Assembly (NCBI GenBank): GCA_020848435.1
Contig: JADLAC010000089.1
Location: forward strand, 1-64,000
Reading direction: 5' to 3'
Length of the DNA stretch: 64,000 nucleotides
Source of the DNA: Burkholderiales bacterium
Lineage (GTDB): Bacteria; Pseudomonadota; Gammaproteobacteria; Burkholderiales; WYBJ01
The notes beneath the pieces were generated by a model. The model had not been told where the DNA came from, did no database searches, and worked only from the letters and a program-made list of their open reading frames with translations. Below are positions 45,345 to 57,019 of this stretch, piece by piece. The translations under genes were made by a program, and so were the position numbers. Every line of letters starts with the position of its first letter. Position 1 is the stretch's first letter.

Positions 45345-47630
45345 TTGCAGAACGCGGCACGTAATCCGCTGCCACCCAAGCTGGCCGCGCTCCTGCGCGA
45401 GTCCTGGTGGCTTGCCTTCGTCGCCCTCGGGCTCTATCTCGTCCTCATCCTGGTGAGCTACACGCCGGCTGATCCGGCGTGGTCGCATAGCGTCGAGCCC
45501 GAGAAGATCGGCAATGCCGGCGGCCGCTTTGGCGCCTGGGTGGCCGACGTCCTGCTGTATGTGTTCGGCGTGTCGGCCTATTGGTGGATCGTGTTCTGCC
45601 TGTTCCTCGTGCTGTGGGGCTATCGCCAGCTCGAGCGCGTGGACATCGGCGATCGCCGTTCGCTTCTCGTTTCCGGCGCCGGCTTCCTGCTGTTGCTCGC
45701 CGCCAGCAGCAGCATCGAGACGCTGCGGCTTTACGGCATCAAGGCCGCGCTGCCGCTCGCGCCCGGCGGCATCGTCGGACGATCGTTCGGCAATGCGCTG
45801 CACGCCGCGTTCGGCTTCACCGGTGCGACCCTCGCTCTGCTGGTATTGGCCGCGATCGGGTTGAGCCTCTTTACGCAGGTGTCATGGATCGCGGCGATCG
45901 AGCGGCTCGGTGGTTGGCTCGAAGACGCCTGGGTGAGGATCGCGGGCCGCATCGGCACCTGGCGCGATCGCAAGGTGGGCGAAGTGGCCGCGGTGGAGCG
46001 CGAGGCGAGCGTGGAACAGGTGCGCAAGCGCCTCGATGTCCACGAGCCGGTGCGCATCGAGCCCCCGCTCATGGAGATCGTGAAATCCGAGCGTGTGGTG
46101 CGCGAAAAGCAGCGCTCGCTGTTCGAGGAGATTCCGGATTCGCCGTTGCCGCCGCTTCATCTGCTCGACGAGCCCGAGGCCGACATCGAGGTCATGACCA
46201 GCGAGGCGCTGGAGTACACCTCGCGTTTGATCGAGAAGAAGCTGCTCGATTTCGGCGTCGAGGTGAAGGTGATCGCCGCCTATCCCGGCCCGGTCATCAC
46301 CCGCTACGAGGTGGAGCCCGCGGTCGGGGTGAAGGGCAGCCAGGTCATCAATCTCGTGAAGGATCTCGCGCGCGCGCTCTCGGTTGTCAGCATTCGCGTC
46401 GTCGAGACCATTCCAGGCAAGAGCTGCATGGGATTGGAGATCCCGAATCCGAAGCGCCAGATCGTGCGCTTGTCCGAGATCCTCAGCAGCAAGGTATATG
46501 CTGACATGCATTCCCCGCTCGCGCTGGCATTGGGGAAGGACATCGCCGGCAAGCCGGTGATCGCGGATCTCGCCCGCATGCCGCATATGCTGGTGGCGGG
46601 CACGACCGGCTCGGGCAAGTCGGTCGCGATCAACGCCATGATCCTGTCGCTCGTGTACAAGGCGACGCCGGCACAGGTGCGGCTCATCCTGATCGATCCC
46701 AAGATGCTCGAGCTGTCGGTCTACGAGGGCATCCCGCAGCTGCTCGCCCCGGTCGTGACCGATATGAAGCAAGCCGCCTACGCGCTGAGCTGGTGCGTGG
46801 GCGAGATGGAGCGCCGCTACCGGCTCATGTCCACGCTCGGCGTGCGCAACCTGTCGGGTTTCAACCAGAAGGTGCGCGACGCCGACAAAGCCAAGCAACC
46901 CTTGCCCGATCCTTTCGCCATTGCTATCGGCGACCAGAAGCCGGCGACGCTGCAAGAGCTGCCGCTCATCGTCGTGGTCATCGACGAGCTGGCCGATCTC
47001 ATGATGGTGGTCGGCAAGAAGGTCGAGGAGCTGATCGCGCGCCTGGCGCAGAAAGCGCGTGCCGCCGGGATCCACCTGGTGCTCGCCACGCAACGCCCGT
47101 CGGTCGATGTGATCACCGGGCTCATCAAGGCGAACATCCCGGCGCGGGTCGCGTTCCAGGTTTCGGCCAAGGTGGATTCGCGCACCATTCTCGATCAGAT
47201 GGGCGCCGAGTCGCTACTCGGCCAGGGCGACATGCTCTATCTGCCGCCGGGCACGGGCTACACCATTCGCGTGCATGGCGCCTTCGTCGCCGACCAGGAA
47301 GTGCACAAGGTGGTCGAGCAACTGAAGGCGCATGCTGAGCCGAACTACGTCGAGGGTGTGCTCGATGCGCCCGAAGCCGAGGCCGACGATGCGCTGGGTG
47401 CCGCGCCAGCCGGCGACGGCGAAACCGATCCGCTCTACGATCAGGCGGTCGAAATCGTGCTGCGTACTCGGCGGGCCTCGATATCGCTGGTGCAGCGCCA
47501 TTTGCGCATCGGCTACAACCGGGCAGCCCGGCTGATCGAGCAGATGGAGCGTGCGGGGATGGTTTCGCCGATGCAGTCGAACGGCAATCGCGACATCCTC
47601 GTGCCCGCCTCGGCACCGGAGGCGCGCTGA
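45345..47630 (+). CDS. ftsK: DNA translocase FtsK
   Basis: A 761-residue FtsK/SpoIIIE protein. Four N-terminal membrane helices (about 15-190), a short linker, the alpha-beta motor with Walker A GTTGSGKS (about 418-425) and Walker [13 protein letters not shown], and a C-terminal gamma winged helix ([22 protein letters not shown]) that reads KOPS are all present. It pumps chromosome dimers toward the septum and activates XerCD. The start is uncertain: TTG 45345 or GTG 45327. It heads the ftsK-lolA-rarA-serS block. Confidence 0.95.
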   Translation: MQNAARNPLPPKLAALLRESWWLAFVALGLYLVLILVSYTPADPAWSHSVEPEKIGNAGGRFGAWVADVLLYVFGVSAYWWIVFCLFLVLWGYRQLERVDIGDRRSLLVSGAGFLLLLAASSSIETLRLYGIKAALPLAPGGIVGRSFGNALHAAFGFTGATLALLVLAAIGLSLFTQVSWIAAIERLGGWLEDAWVRIAGRIGTWRDRKVGEVAAVEREASVEQVRKRLDVHEPVRIEPPLMEIVKSERVVREKQRSLFEEIPDSPLPPLHLLDEPEADIEVMTSEALEYTSRLIEKKLLDFGVEVKVIAAYPGPVITRYEVEPAVGVKGSQVINLVKDLARALSVVSIRVVETIPGKSCMGLEIPNPKRQIVRLSEILSSKVYADMHSPLALALGKDIAGKPVIADLARMPHMLVAGTTGSGKSVAINAMILSLVYKATPAQVRLILIDPKMLELSVYEGIPQLLAPVVTDMKQAAYALSWCVGEMERRYRLMSTLGVRNLSGFNQKVRDADKAKQPLPDPFAIAIGDQKPATLQELPLIVVVIDELADLMMVVGKKVEELIARLAQKARAAGIHLVLATQRPSVDVITGLIKANIPARVAFQVSAKVDSRTILDQMGAESLLGQGDMLYLPPGTGYTIRVHGAFVADQEVHKVVEQLKAHAEPNYVEGVLDAPEAEADDALGAAPAGDGETDPLYDQAVEIVLRTRRASISLVQRHLRIGYNRAARLIEQMERAGMVSPMQSNGNRDILVPASAPEAR

Positions 47631-47753
47631 CCCGAGGAACCCTGCCGCAGGCGGCGGTTCCAATCGGGATCGGTGCACGCCGTCGCAGCCCGGATGGCGC
47701 GCTTTTCTGAGCTGGACGACGTTGCGCACGCGCGCGGCAGGAAAGGACGACCC

Positions 47754-48365
47754 ATGCGTTTCATTGTCTGGACAGGGATGCTGTTCGCGCTGGTCGGCAA
47801 CGCCGCCGCGGCCGGCGTGGAGACCCTGAAGTCCTACCTGCGGGAGACGAGCGCAGCTTCCGCGCAGTTCACCCAGGTGGTCTACGATCGCAGCATGCGC
47901 AAGCTCCAGGAAACCAGCGGCACCATGCATTTCTCGCGGCCGGGCCGCATTCGCTGGGCATACGAAAAACCGTACGAGCAACTGATCGTCGGCGACGGCG
48001 AGAAACTCTGGGTCTACGACAAGGACCTCAATCAGGTCACCGTCAAGGCGATGAATCAGGCGATCGGCGGCAGTCCGGCGGCGCTGCTCGCCGGCAGCAA
48101 TGAAATCGAAAAGGACTTTCGCCTGAATCCGGCTGGTATGCAGGATGGCCTCGATTGGCTGGAGGCCGTCCCGCGCAGCGGCGAATCGACCTTCCAGAAG
48201 GTGCGCATGGGCTTCGGCAAGTCCGGGCTCGAGGCCATGGATCTCACCGACGGATTCGGCCAGCTCACAGTGGTGCGCTTCAACGCCATCGTGCGCAATC
48301 CGAAGCTCGCGCCCGACCTGTTCCGCTTCACCCCGCCCCGAGGCGCGGACGTCATCAGTGGCTGA
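47754..48365 (+). CDS. lolA: Outer-membrane lipoprotein carrier LolA
   Basis: A 203-residue periplasmic chaperone. A signal peptide ([15 protein letters not shown]) is followed by the LolA barrel: [33 protein letters not shown], and [18 protein letters not shown]. It ferries lipoproteins from LolCDE to LolB. AAGGA precedes the ATG. The last eight bases overlap the GTG of rarA, so the two are co-translated. Confidence 0.95.
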   Translation: MRFIVWTGMLFALVGNAAAAGVETLKSYLRETSAASAQFTQVVYDRSMRKLQETSGTMHFSRPGRIRWAYEKPYEQLIVGDGEKLWVYDKDLNQVTVKAMNQAIGGSPAALLAGSNEIEKDFRLNPAGMQDGLDWLEAVPRSGESTFQKVRMGFGKSGLEAMDLTDGFGQLTVVRFNAIVRNPKLAPDLFRFTPPRGADVISG

Positions 48366-49692
48366 TCTGTTCGCCCCGGCCGCGCCGGTGGCTCCGCTGG
48401 CCGAGGCGTTGCGGCCGGCCTCGATCGACGAAGTCATCGGCCAGTCGCATCTGCTCGGCGCCGGCAAACCGCTACGGGTGGCATTCGAGTCCGGCAAGCT
48501 GCACTCGATGATCTTGTGGGGCCCACCGGGGGTCGGCAAGACGACGCTCGCTCGCCTCATGGCGCGCGCATTCGACGCCGAGTTCATCGCGCTCTCTGCG
48601 GTGCTCTCCGGCGTCAAGGACATCCGCGAGGCGGTCGAGCGCGCCGAGCGCAATCTGCAAGCCCATGGCCGGCGCACGATTCTCTTCGTCGACGAGGTGC
48701 ATCGGTTCAACAAGGCGCAACAGGATGCCTTCCTGCCGCACGTCGAACGCGGCTTGCTCACCTTCATCGGCGCCACGACCGAGAATCCGTCGTTCGAAGT
48801 GAACGGCGCGTTGCTGTCGCGTGCCGCCGTGTACGTGTTGCAACCCTTGTCCGCAGAGGAGCTCGGCATGCTCGTCGATCGGGCCATCGAGCGACGGCTG
48901 CCTGCGCTCAGGCTGAACGCCGATGCACGCAGCTTGCTGGTGGGATATGCCGACGGCGATGCGCGCCGGCTGCTCAACATGCTGGAGCAGCTCGACGTGG
49001 CCGTGCAGGCGCAAGGCAAGGCCGAGGTCGATGAGGCATTCCTGCGCTCGACCATCGTCCAGGCGCAGCGCATGTTCGACAAGGGCGGCGAACAGTTCTA
49101 CGACCAGATCTCGGCCTTGCACAAGTCGGTGCGCGGCTCGAGTGCCGATGCCGCGTTGTACTGGCTCACGCGCATGCTCGACGGCGGCGCCGATCCGTTG
49201 TATCTCGGCCGCCGCATCGTGCGCATGGCGATCGAAGACATCGGCTTGGCGGACCCTCGCGCCCTGCGGGTGGCGCTCGACGCCTGCGAAACCTACGAGC
49301 GCCTCGGCTCGCCCGAAGGCGAGCTGGCGCTGGCGCAGGCGGCGATTTACCTGGCGCTGGCGCCGAAGAGCAATGCGGCCTACGTGGCCTACGGCGCGGC
49401 GCGAGAGGCCGTGAAGCGAAGCGGTACGCTGCCGGTGCCGCTGCACTTGCGCAACGCGCCGACCCGCCTCATGAACAATCTCGGCTATGGACGCGATTAC
49501 CGGTACGCCCACGACGAGCCTGAAGGCTATGCTGCCGGGGAACGCTATCTCCCTGAGGCAATGGCGGACGCGCGCTTCTATGAGCCGACCGAGCGCGGAT
49601 TGGAAGCGCGCATCCGGGAGCGGATGGCACAGTTGCGCGCGCTCGATAGCGCGCACGCCGGTGTTGCGGGCGGCGATACGGGCCGCGGATGA
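48358..49692 (+). CDS. rarA: Replication-associated recombination protein RarA
   Basis: A 444-residue AAA+ ATPase of the RarA/MgsA/WRNIP1 family. Walker A GPPGVGKT (58-65), Walker [12 protein letters not shown], sensor [11 protein letters not shown], and the C-terminal tetramerisation region with [20 protein letters not shown] are present. It acts at stalled forks. The GTG at 48358 overlaps the lolA end and matches the family N-terminus. Confidence 0.95.
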   Translation: MADLFAPAAPVAPLAEALRPASIDEVIGQSHLLGAGKPLRVAFESGKLHSMILWGPPGVGKTTLARLMARAFDAEFIALSAVLSGVKDIREAVERAERNLQAHGRRTILFVDEVHRFNKAQQDAFLPHVERGLLTFIGATTENPSFEVNGALLSRAAVYVLQPLSAEELGMLVDRAIERRLPALRLNADARSLLVGYADGDARRLLNMLEQLDVAVQAQGKAEVDEAFLRSTIVQAQRMFDKGGEQFYDQISALHKSVRGSSADAALYWLTRMLDGGADPLYLGRRIVRMAIEDIGLADPRALRVALDACETYERLGSPEGELALAQAAIYLALAPKSNAAYVAYGAAREAVKRSGTLPVPLHLRNAPTRLMNNLGYGRDYRYAHDEPEGYAAGERYLPEAMADARFYEPTERGLEARIRERMAQLRALDSAHAGVAGGDTGRG

Positions 49693-49805
49693 CGCCGGGA
49701 AAGCGGATGCGCCGGCGCGAATGCGGCGTGATAGGGGTGCCGCGAAGCGCTCGCGGGCCGGCGAATCGATCGGGCGCGACGCGATGAAGCGTGCGTGGCC
49801 TCAAG

Positions 49806-49921
49806 TCAGTCGGCGCGTGCGCCGGAGTCCTTGATCACCTTGGCCTCGCCAACGCGCCGGCGTGCGGCACCGCGAGCAGCGGGAACGCAATCAACGCGGC
49901 AGCGAGCCTGGCCATGCTCAT
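49806..49921 (-). pseudogene. Deletion remnant of a Bug-family gene
   Basis: On the minus strand, GGAGGAAA precedes an ATG at 49921. The frame gives a signal-peptide-like MSMARLAAALIAFPLLAVPH, ending after 28 codons at 49835. Overlapping it in another frame, 49846 to 49806 reads EAKVIKDSGARAD and a stop, the typical Bug C-terminus. The central 850 bp or so are gone. No other gene was found in the 413-bp gap between rarA and serS. Confidence 0.75.
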
Positions 49922-49979
49922 GGGTTTCCTCCGGTTCATCGATCGGCGCGGACCCGCCGCTCGCGCGTCCGTGCAGTAG

Positions 49980-51392
<1,413 letters not shown>

Positions 51393-51507
51393 GGCGCGTT
51401 CTTGAGCGATTGCCGAGGCGCTGCGCGGCACTATCTTGCCGGGTCGCTTCGCCCCGTAGTGCGGCAGGGTAGCGCCTCACTCGACACGGCAGGGCAGAGC
51501 GCGACGG

Positions 51508-52497
51508 TCACTGCTTCGGGATCTTCGCTTCGGCGACGACGCGCGCCCAAAGCGCGATTTCCTTCTTCACAAACTCGCCGAACTCCGGCGGCGTCGAGCC
51601 GCGATCGTCCAGCGAGAAACCGATCTCGAGCAACTTGCCGGCGACCTCGGGCAGGTTTCTGACCGCGTTGACTTCCGCATTGACCCGATCGACGATCGCC
51701 TTCGGCGTCTTGGCCGGATACCACCACGCAATCCAGGCGGTGAAGTTGATCGCGGGAAAGCCGACTTCGGCCATCGTCGGTACGTCGGAAAAGCTCTCGG
51801 AACGCTTGCCGGTCGCGATGCCGAGGGCGCGCAGTCGCTTCGACTGCAGGAAGGGGCGGGCTACGCTGTTGTCGAGGAACATCATCGTGATCGCCCCGGT
51901 CATCACGTCGGCCGCCGCCAGCGGATTGCCCTTGTAGTTGACTTGCGCGAAATCGGTGCCGGTCGCGAGCTTGAACAACTCGGCCGCCACCGTCGCCGAG
52001 GCATTGCCGGCGCCGTAAGTGAGCTTGCCCGCGTTCTGCTTGGCGTAGCTCACCAAGTCCTGCACGCCGCGCGCCGGATGGTTGGGCGCGACCACGAGGA
52101 AATAGTGCAGGCCGCAAATGTAGGCGACGGGCGAAAAATCGCGCACCGGATCGAAGGGCAGCGACTTGTACATGTTGGGATTGGCCGCGTGCGTCGTATT
52201 GCCGCCTGAGAGCAAGGTATAGCCATCCGGCGTCGCCTTGGCCACCAGGTCGGTGCCGATGATCGCGTTGGCGCCGGGACGATTGTCGACGATGATCGGG
52301 CGCCCCAGTCGAGGCGCCAGGCGGTCGGTGACGAGCCGGGCAACGGTGTCGCTGGCCGACCCCGTGCCGAATGGAATGATGAGTCGGATCGGCCGTTCCG
52401 GCCACGCGCTTTGTGCGAATGCCGCGGTCGGCAAGGCGTACGCGAGCGCGAGCAACATGCGAGGCAGCTTCGAGCCATTTCGTTTGGATTGATGCAC
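51508..52497 (-). CDS. Bug-family (TctC) periplasmic binding protein
   Basis: A 329-residue Bug protein with a signal peptide (LLALAYALPTAAFAQ), RPIRLIIPFGTGSASD, DNRPGANAIIG and PDGYT. The phosphate/carboxylate loop reads GTGSASD where most have AGGxxD, a variation seen within the family. It is monocistronic between serS and tRNA-Ser. The ligand is unknown and no membrane subunits are near. Confidence 0.93.
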   Translation of the reverse strand: MHQSKRNGSKLPRMLLALAYALPTAAFAQSAWPERPIRLIIPFGTGSASDTVARLVTDRLAPRLGRPIIVDNRPGANAIIGTDLVAKATPDGYTLLSGGNTTHAANPNMYKSLPFDPVRDFSPVAYICGLHYFLVVAPNHPARGVQDLVSYAKQNAGKLTYGAGNASATVAAELFKLATGTDFAQVNYKGNPLAAADVMTGAITMMFLDNSVARPFLQSKRLRALGIATGKRSESFSDVPTMAEVGFPAINFTAWIAWWYPAKTPKAIVDRVNAEVNAVRNLPEVAGKLLEIGFSLDDRGSTPPEFGEFVKKEIALWARVVAEAKIPKQ

Positions 52498-52716
52498 CTT
52501 GCTCCTCCCCTGTCGTCTGTGGCCGCATTCAAGCCACTGGCGCGCGAAACTCGTTCCGGCACTGGGCGTGGGACGCTATCCGCCGTGGAGCTCGACGCCT
52601 GGACAGCATAACATCCGATCCGCGCGATGCCCGCGGCGGGAACCACCGCGATGCCGTTCCAGCCTGCTCGACCGGCCGAGTGGTCCACAGCGGGTGTCTG
52701 CTAGAATCCGCGCTAC

Positions 52717-52809
52717 GGAGAGGTACCGAAGCGGTCATAACGGCGCCGACTCGAAATCGGATGGTCAGGGAAACCTGGCACGTGGGTTCGAATCCCACCC
52801 TCTCCGCCA
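52717..52809 (+). tRNA. tRNA-Ser (anticodon CGA)
   Basis: A class II tRNA with acceptor GGAGAGG paired to CCTCTCC, loop CTCGAAA with anticodon CGA at 52752-52754, a long variable arm, T-arm GTGGG-TTCGAAT-CCCAC, discriminator G and encoded CCA (52807-52809). It decodes UCG. A truncated gene on the opposite strand ends just beyond its 3' end. Confidence 0.96.
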
Positions 52810-53029
52810 AGGATGTGTCGACGATGCGGGTTTGGGGCCGCGGGCCGCGGGCGGCGAGCGCGTCGACCAGGTGCGAGTCTGCGCCTCCCACCTCAAGGAC
52901 ACAGCTCTGCGGGGTCATCCCGGCAGCCTCCAGCAGCTCGAGCGAGATCGCTGGCAGCGGCTCGAACCAGCTGACTTCCTGTTCGGTCTTCGTGGTGTAG
53001 ACGCGGTTCCAGTGCGCGGCGCGTTCCAT
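52810..53029 (-). pseudogene. 5' fragment of a class I SAM methyltransferase gene
   Basis: From ATG 53029 the frame encodes MERAAHWNRVYTTKTEQEVS and the SAM motif VLEVGGADSHLVDALAARG. Then, after about 62 codons (near 52843), it stops resembling any methyltransferase. The open frame continues across the tRNA antisense strand, which is clearly not protein. A complete homologue would be about 200 residues. The truncation is at the tRNA-Ser 3' end, 10 bases after a phosphorylase gene on the same strand. Confidence 0.75.
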
Positions 53030-53038
53030 GGTGGTAAC

Positions 53039-53875
53039 TCAGCGTGTCGTCTTCCTGGCGCTGGGTGATGTGCGCCGGGTGCGGATGAAGTGGGCGGCGC
53101 CGGCGATGATGCCGTTCAGCACCGCCACGCGGTAGGCGTGCTCGCCGGTGTCGAACTGTTCTCCGGCGTGGTCGCCGGAGTTGCTGACCATCGCGACAAC
53201 GCCGATCGCCGCGCGGCGCGCCTGCGCGAACGCGAACAGCGAGGCCGCCTGCATCTCGACCGCAAGGGCACCCGCCGATGCCCAGTGCCGCACCTGCCGG
53301 CGCGTCTCTCGATAGGGCGCGTCGGTCGTCCACACCAGCCCACGCGTGACCGGGGCGACCGCGGCCAGGCTGTCGGCGAGGGCTGCTGTCAACGACGCGT
53401 TGGGTGCCGAGACGCGTTCGCCGGCCGGCAGGTAGTGCAACGAGGTGCCTTCGTCGCGAACGGCTTCGGTGGCGATCACCAGACTCGGCAAAGGAAGGGC
53501 GGGAGCCAGGCGGCCCGAGGAGGTCAGGCCCACGACGACTTTCGCTCCGGCGGCAACCAACTGCTCGGCAACGAGGACGGCGAACGGTCCCCCGATGGTG
53601 CGCGGCACCACGCCGCAGCGCACGCCGAGCCGCCGCACGGCGACCATGGGCGTGTGGAAGCACGCCCAGTCGACGGCGGGATGCGCGGTGCCGTCGTGCA
53701 CCAGGCCGTCGAAGAGATCGCCGTCGAAATCGAGGACGCAGATCGGCGGCACCGGCACCGTCCTGAGGCGGCGGGTCCGCCGGACTTCCCGCATGAGGGC
53801 GTCGGCCGTGAGGACTGACGGCTGAGACAGGGCATGCGTATGGAGGAGTGGGAGCTTCGAGCCGCGACGCCTCAT
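53039..53875 (-). CDS. Nucleoside phosphorylase-like protein
   Basis: A 278-residue PNP/UDP-family protein. GLTSSGRLAP resembles the phosphate-loop region and VEMQAASLFAFA the substrate region. The usual second glutamate in the VEMEAA motif is glutamine here, so ribose contact may be altered. It would cleave nucleosides or methylthioadenosine-like compounds with phosphate. The start (ATG 53875) is uncertain, as an in-frame GTG at 53911 exists. It is part of the accessory stretch beyond tRNA-Ser. Confidence 0.82.
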   Translation of the reverse strand: MRRRGSKLPLLHTHALSQPSVLTADALMREVRRTRRLRTVPVPPICVLDFDGDLFDGLVHDGTAHPAVDWACFHTPMVAVRRLGVRCGVVPRTIGGPFAVLVAEQLVAAGAKVVVGLTSSGRLAPALPLPSLVIATEAVRDEGTSLHYLPAGERVSAPNASLTAALADSLAAVAPVTRGLVWTTDAPYRETRRQVRHWASAGALAVEMQAASLFAFAQARRAAIGVVAMVSNSGDHAGEQFDTGEHAYRVAVLNGIIAGAAHFIRTRRTSPSARKTTR

Positions 53876-54014
53876 ACCTAGCCCGGCTTTCGAGCGGGTT
53901 CTCGTCACCACCTAGGGCGAATCCCGAGTTATTGAGCGTACGCTGCCTCCCGCCCTGGTGCAAGGCGCCCGCCGAGCTTGGGCTTACCTCGTGTCGTACT
54001 TGGTGGGCATGGCG

Positions 54015-54461
54015 TCACTCGTCACGAATCTCCGGATCGACCAGCCTGCCGAGCTGCACCAGGGACTCCTGCCAGCCGAGGTAGCACATCTCGGCGGGAA
54101 TGACGTCGGGCACGCCCGCCTGCTCGATCTCGAGCTCGGTTCCGCCCAGGACTTTCTTCAGTGTGACGCTGACCGTCATCTCGCCGGGCAGGTTGGGATC
54201 GTCGAACTTGTCGGTGTAACGGATCAGCTCGTAGGGCTTCAGCTCCAGGTAGTTTCCGCCGAAGGAATGGCTCTTTCCGGTGGTGAAATTGGTGAACGAG
54301 GCCTTGTGCGTGCCGCCGACTTTAGCGTCGATATGATGGACCGTGCAGGTGAAGCCGTATGGCGGCAGCCACTTACACATGGCAGCAGGATCGAGAAACG
54401 CGCGGTAGACTCGCTCGGGGGGGGCCTTCAGAACGCGGTGCAGACGGATGGTGCTGGGCAT
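54015..54461 (-). CDS. SRPBCC/AHSA1-family protein
   Basis: A 148-residue START-like (Bet v1) fold protein of the AHSA1 type. Features are PERVYRAFLDPAAMCKWLPP at the N-terminus, the central GGTHKASFTNF and the C-terminal GWQESLVQLGRLVD. These bind hydrophobic ligands or act as Hsp90 co-chaperone-like proteins; the bacterial roles are mostly unknown. It is monocistronic on the minus strand. Confidence 0.88.
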   Translation of the reverse strand: MPSTIRLHRVLKAPPERVYRAFLDPAAMCKWLPPYGFTCTVHHIDAKVGGTHKASFTNFTTGKSHSFGGNYLELKPYELIRYTDKFDDPNLPGEMTVSVTLKKVLGGTELEIEQAGVPDVIPAEMCYLGWQESLVQLGRLVDPEIRDE

Positions 54462-54578
54462 GGCTAGGTCCTTTCAGCGAGCAGCAGGCAGAGCGGCCAG
54501 GAGAGCAGCTCTAAGCGAATCGACACGGGTGCCGGCGCAAAGTTTGCGGCCATCGCATCATTGCCGGGATTGGATCCG

Positions 54579-55562
54579 ATGAAAATCGCCGTCCTCGACG
54601 ACTACCAGGACGTGTTCCGGCGGCTGCCGCGCTTCGGGCTGCTGGCAGGCCACGAGGTGGTAGTACACCGCGACACGGAGAAGGACGCGGATCGTCTCGT
54701 GGCGCGGCTGGCTGATTGCGACGCCGTGGTCTTGCACGCGCAGCGCACGGCGATGCCGCGAGCGGTGATCGAGTGCCTGCCGCGGCTGAAGCTGGTGGCG
54801 CAGGCGGCGAGCCTCAAAGACCACCTCGACATTGTGGCGTGTACCGAGCGCGGCATCCTGGTCGCGGCGGTGCCCGCCGGGATTCCCTGGCCGACCGCCG
54901 AGCTCACCTGGGCGCTCATTCTCGCGAGCGTTCGGCACCTGCCGTTCGAGGTCGAGCAGTTGAAGCGCGGTCGCTGGCAGTCGACAGTCGGCACCGAGTT
55001 GCGCGGCCGCACGCTCGGCATTTACAGCTTCGGCAAGATCGGCCGGTGCGTCGCGGAGGTGGGGCGAGCGTTCGGGATGAAGGTGGTGTGCTGGGGACGC
55101 GCCTCCTCGCTGGAAAGCGCGCGTGCCGCCAGGTTCGACGTGGCGCCGAGCCGCGAAGCCTTCTTCGCTGGCGTCGACGTGCTGAGCCTCAACCTGCGCT
55201 ACAACGCCGAGACCCACGCAATCGTCACGGCCGCCGACCTCGGCCTGATGAAGCCGACGGCGCTGTTCGTGAACACGAGTCGCGCGCGTCTCGTCGCCGA
55301 CGGTGCGCTGGTCGAGGCACTTTGGCGCGGCCGGCCGGGCTTCGCGGCGGTCGACGTGTACGAGGACGAACCCGTGCTGGGCGCGGGTCACCCGCTACTC
55401 GGCCTGCCGAATGTACTGTGCACGCCGCATCTGGGCGGGGCCACGCAGGCGGCGTACGAACGACAATATGATCCGATGATCGACGCTCTCGTCGCCTTCG
55501 CAGCCGGGACGCCCATGCACATCGTCAATCCCGAAGCTTGCGGGTGGCGCCGCACCACCTGA
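54579..55562 (+). CDS. D-2-hydroxyacid dehydrogenase
   Basis: A 327-residue NAD-dependent D-isomer 2-hydroxyacid dehydrogenase. The NAD motif reads LGIYSFGKIG. Catalytic residues appear as Arg (LNLRYNAETH), Glu (DVYEDEPV) and His (TPHLGGAT). It interconverts 2-keto and D-2-hydroxy acids, such as hydroxypyruvate or phosphoglycerate relatives. ATG 54579 begins MKIAVLDDYQDV, typical for the family. It ends 55 bases before a decayed Bug 3' end. Confidence 0.93.
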   Translation: MKIAVLDDYQDVFRRLPRFGLLAGHEVVVHRDTEKDADRLVARLADCDAVVLHAQRTAMPRAVIECLPRLKLVAQAASLKDHLDIVACTERGILVAAVPAGIPWPTAELTWALILASVRHLPFEVEQLKRGRWQSTVGTELRGRTLGIYSFGKIGRCVAEVGRAFGMKVVCWGRASSLESARAARFDVAPSREAFFAGVDVLSLNLRYNAETHAIVTAADLGLMKPTALFVNTSRARLVADGALVEALWRGRPGFAAVDVYEDEPVLGAGHPLLGLPNVLCTPHLGGATQAAYERQYDPMIDALVAFAAGTPMHIVNPEACGWRRTT

Positions 55563-55617
55563 GATGCCGCGGCACCGTCGCCGTCACGACCGATCCCGAG
55601 CTCCGGGCGAGACCAGC

Positions 55618-55675
55618 TCAGTCCACGGTTGCACCGGACAGCTTTATCACCCGGGCCCACTTCGTCATCTCGGCG
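55618..55675 (-). pseudogene. 3' remnant of a Bug-family gene
   Basis: The frame ending at 55618 reads EMTKWARVIKLSGATVD and stop, the standard C-terminus of Bug proteins. Nothing of the rest of the gene is left. It abuts the 3' end of the decayed TcmP gene. Confidence 0.7.
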
Positions 55676-56209
55676 CTAGCTAGCGCCCTCATTACCACCG
55701 AACGGCGATCCAGTCTTAGGCCCGATGCTCCGGATGTTCTCCCAAAACTCCAGCGCTCGCCGGTGACGCGCGGCGAAAGCGAGCCAATACAACGCAACGG
55801 CTGATTATTCGGTTCGGAGATCAATTCCGCCGCTTCAGCGGTTTCCATTTCGATCCCTTTGAGAAGCTTGCGCCAGTGCTCGAAGATCCTTCCGTGGATC
55901 TCTACGTCCGAACAGTTCAAGTTACCCACTGCTTCGCGCCAGCCGGGAGCAAATCGTTCAAGCGGGGAATAGGTCCGGGATACGTAGCGCCGAAGATTCC
56001 GATTGAAATCCTGCGTACTGAAATGGATCAGGATGTCCATTCGCGCCAACTTGGCCAACCGACTGAATCACCGAGAACGGGAGCGTGCTCAAATTGTATG
56101 GATCGAGAAAGGCGAAATGAAGCGCATACGGATCCAACTGCGCGATCACGCGTTCGACCAGGGCCGGCGGCTGCCTGGTCGAAATAATCTCGTGGAGTGT
56201 GGCAGACAT
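55676..56209 (-). pseudogene. Decayed TcmP (three-Cys-motif partner) gene
   Basis: Three frame segments join to give the C-terminal half of a TcmP-like protein. The first reads ...FAFLDPYNLSTLPFSVIQS (start near 56209). After a one-base slip near 56060 comes LAKLARMDILIHFSTQDFNR and on to ELISEPNNQPL. After a 5-bp CGTTG duplication at 55790-55799 (minus strand) comes YWLAFAARHRRALEFWENIR. The N-terminal half is missing. TcmP partners a radical-SAM-like or three-Cys-motif protein and is common in mobile and defence loci. The GC content here is visibly lower than in the flanking genes. Confidence 0.75.
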
Positions 56210-56278
56210 TGTCGCTTATTGTTAAGCGTATGAACGGCGGGATCAATATGGATTGCGATCCCCAAGTAATCAGCAAAA

Positions 56279-57019
56279 TTACGCCGGCTTGACCGCCACG
56301 GCATTGATCAGGGTTTCCTCGCGCTCCGCGGGCAGCGCCATCCCCAGCTTTTCGAGCAGCCCGAGATCGGCCCGGCTCCACCACAAGTACGGGTAGGAGA
56401 TCCGTTCGGGCGGCACGAGGAAGCCCGCGTCGCGAATGAGCGCGAGATATTCGGGAGCGCTCTTTTGCACATGCATCGGATGCCGGAACAGGATCCGGAT
56501 GACGAGCGAATGGATGTAGCGTCGTGTCGACTCGGCGAAGAGCAGCACACCGCCGGGTCGTAGCACGCGATTAAATTCGCGGATCGCGCGTTCCTGGTCG
56601 ATGATGTGATGGAAGCTTTGATGGCAGAAAACCATGTCGAACGATGCGTCGGGGAGCCCGGTGCGACTGCCGCTCGCATGCACGAACTCGAATGCGCAGC
56701 GCAGTCGCTCCGCCTGGCGCAACGCGTGCGAGCGCACTGCGAGCTCAGCGTCAAGGCCGACGATGCGGCACGGCCGAAAATGCTCGTCCAGCAGCGCCAA
56801 CGCCTTGCCGTAGCCGCAGCCCACGTCGAGAATCTCCGGAAACACCTTCGGCGCACCCATGAGCCGGATGAGGTCGAGCAGCGCGCGCCGAATGACGTGC
56901 GTCACCCAGGTCTGGGTATCGAGAAACCAGACGCCGAATCTCGATTCACGGATGTAATCCGCATCCGGCACGAGGCCTGCCGATTCGCGGTCGTCCGCCG
57001 CGGTGGGCTTTACCTGCAT
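56279..57019 (-). CDS. Class I SAM methyltransferase, aryl-polyene cluster
   Basis: A 246-residue methyltransferase. SAM motif I is ILDVGCGYGKALALLDEHF; later DMVFCHQSFHHI and VLRPGGVLLFAES are typical of Methyltransf_11. The ATG at 57019 overlaps the PPTase stop as TGATG, so the two are coupled. In aryl-polyene clusters a methyltransferase often tailors the aromatic head group, and the neighbours suggest that here. The exact target is not shown. Confidence 0.87.
   Translation of the reverse strand: MQVKPTAADDRESAGLVPDADYIRESRFGVWFLDTQTWVTHVIRRALLDLIRLMGAPKVFPEILDVGCGYGKALALLDEHFRPCRIVGLDAELAVRSHALRQAERLRCAFEFVHASGSRTGLPDASFDMVFCHQSFHHIIDQERAIREFNRVLRPGGVLLFAESTRRYIHSLVIRILFRHPMHVQKSAPEYLALIRDAGFLVPPERISYPYLWWSRADLGLLEKLGMALPAEREETLINAVAVKPA

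Noticed and set aside
52529-52842. Continuation of the methyltransferase fragment frame across tRNA-Ser
   Set aside because: It is complementary to a well-formed tRNA and to the Bug gene's upstream region; not credible as protein.
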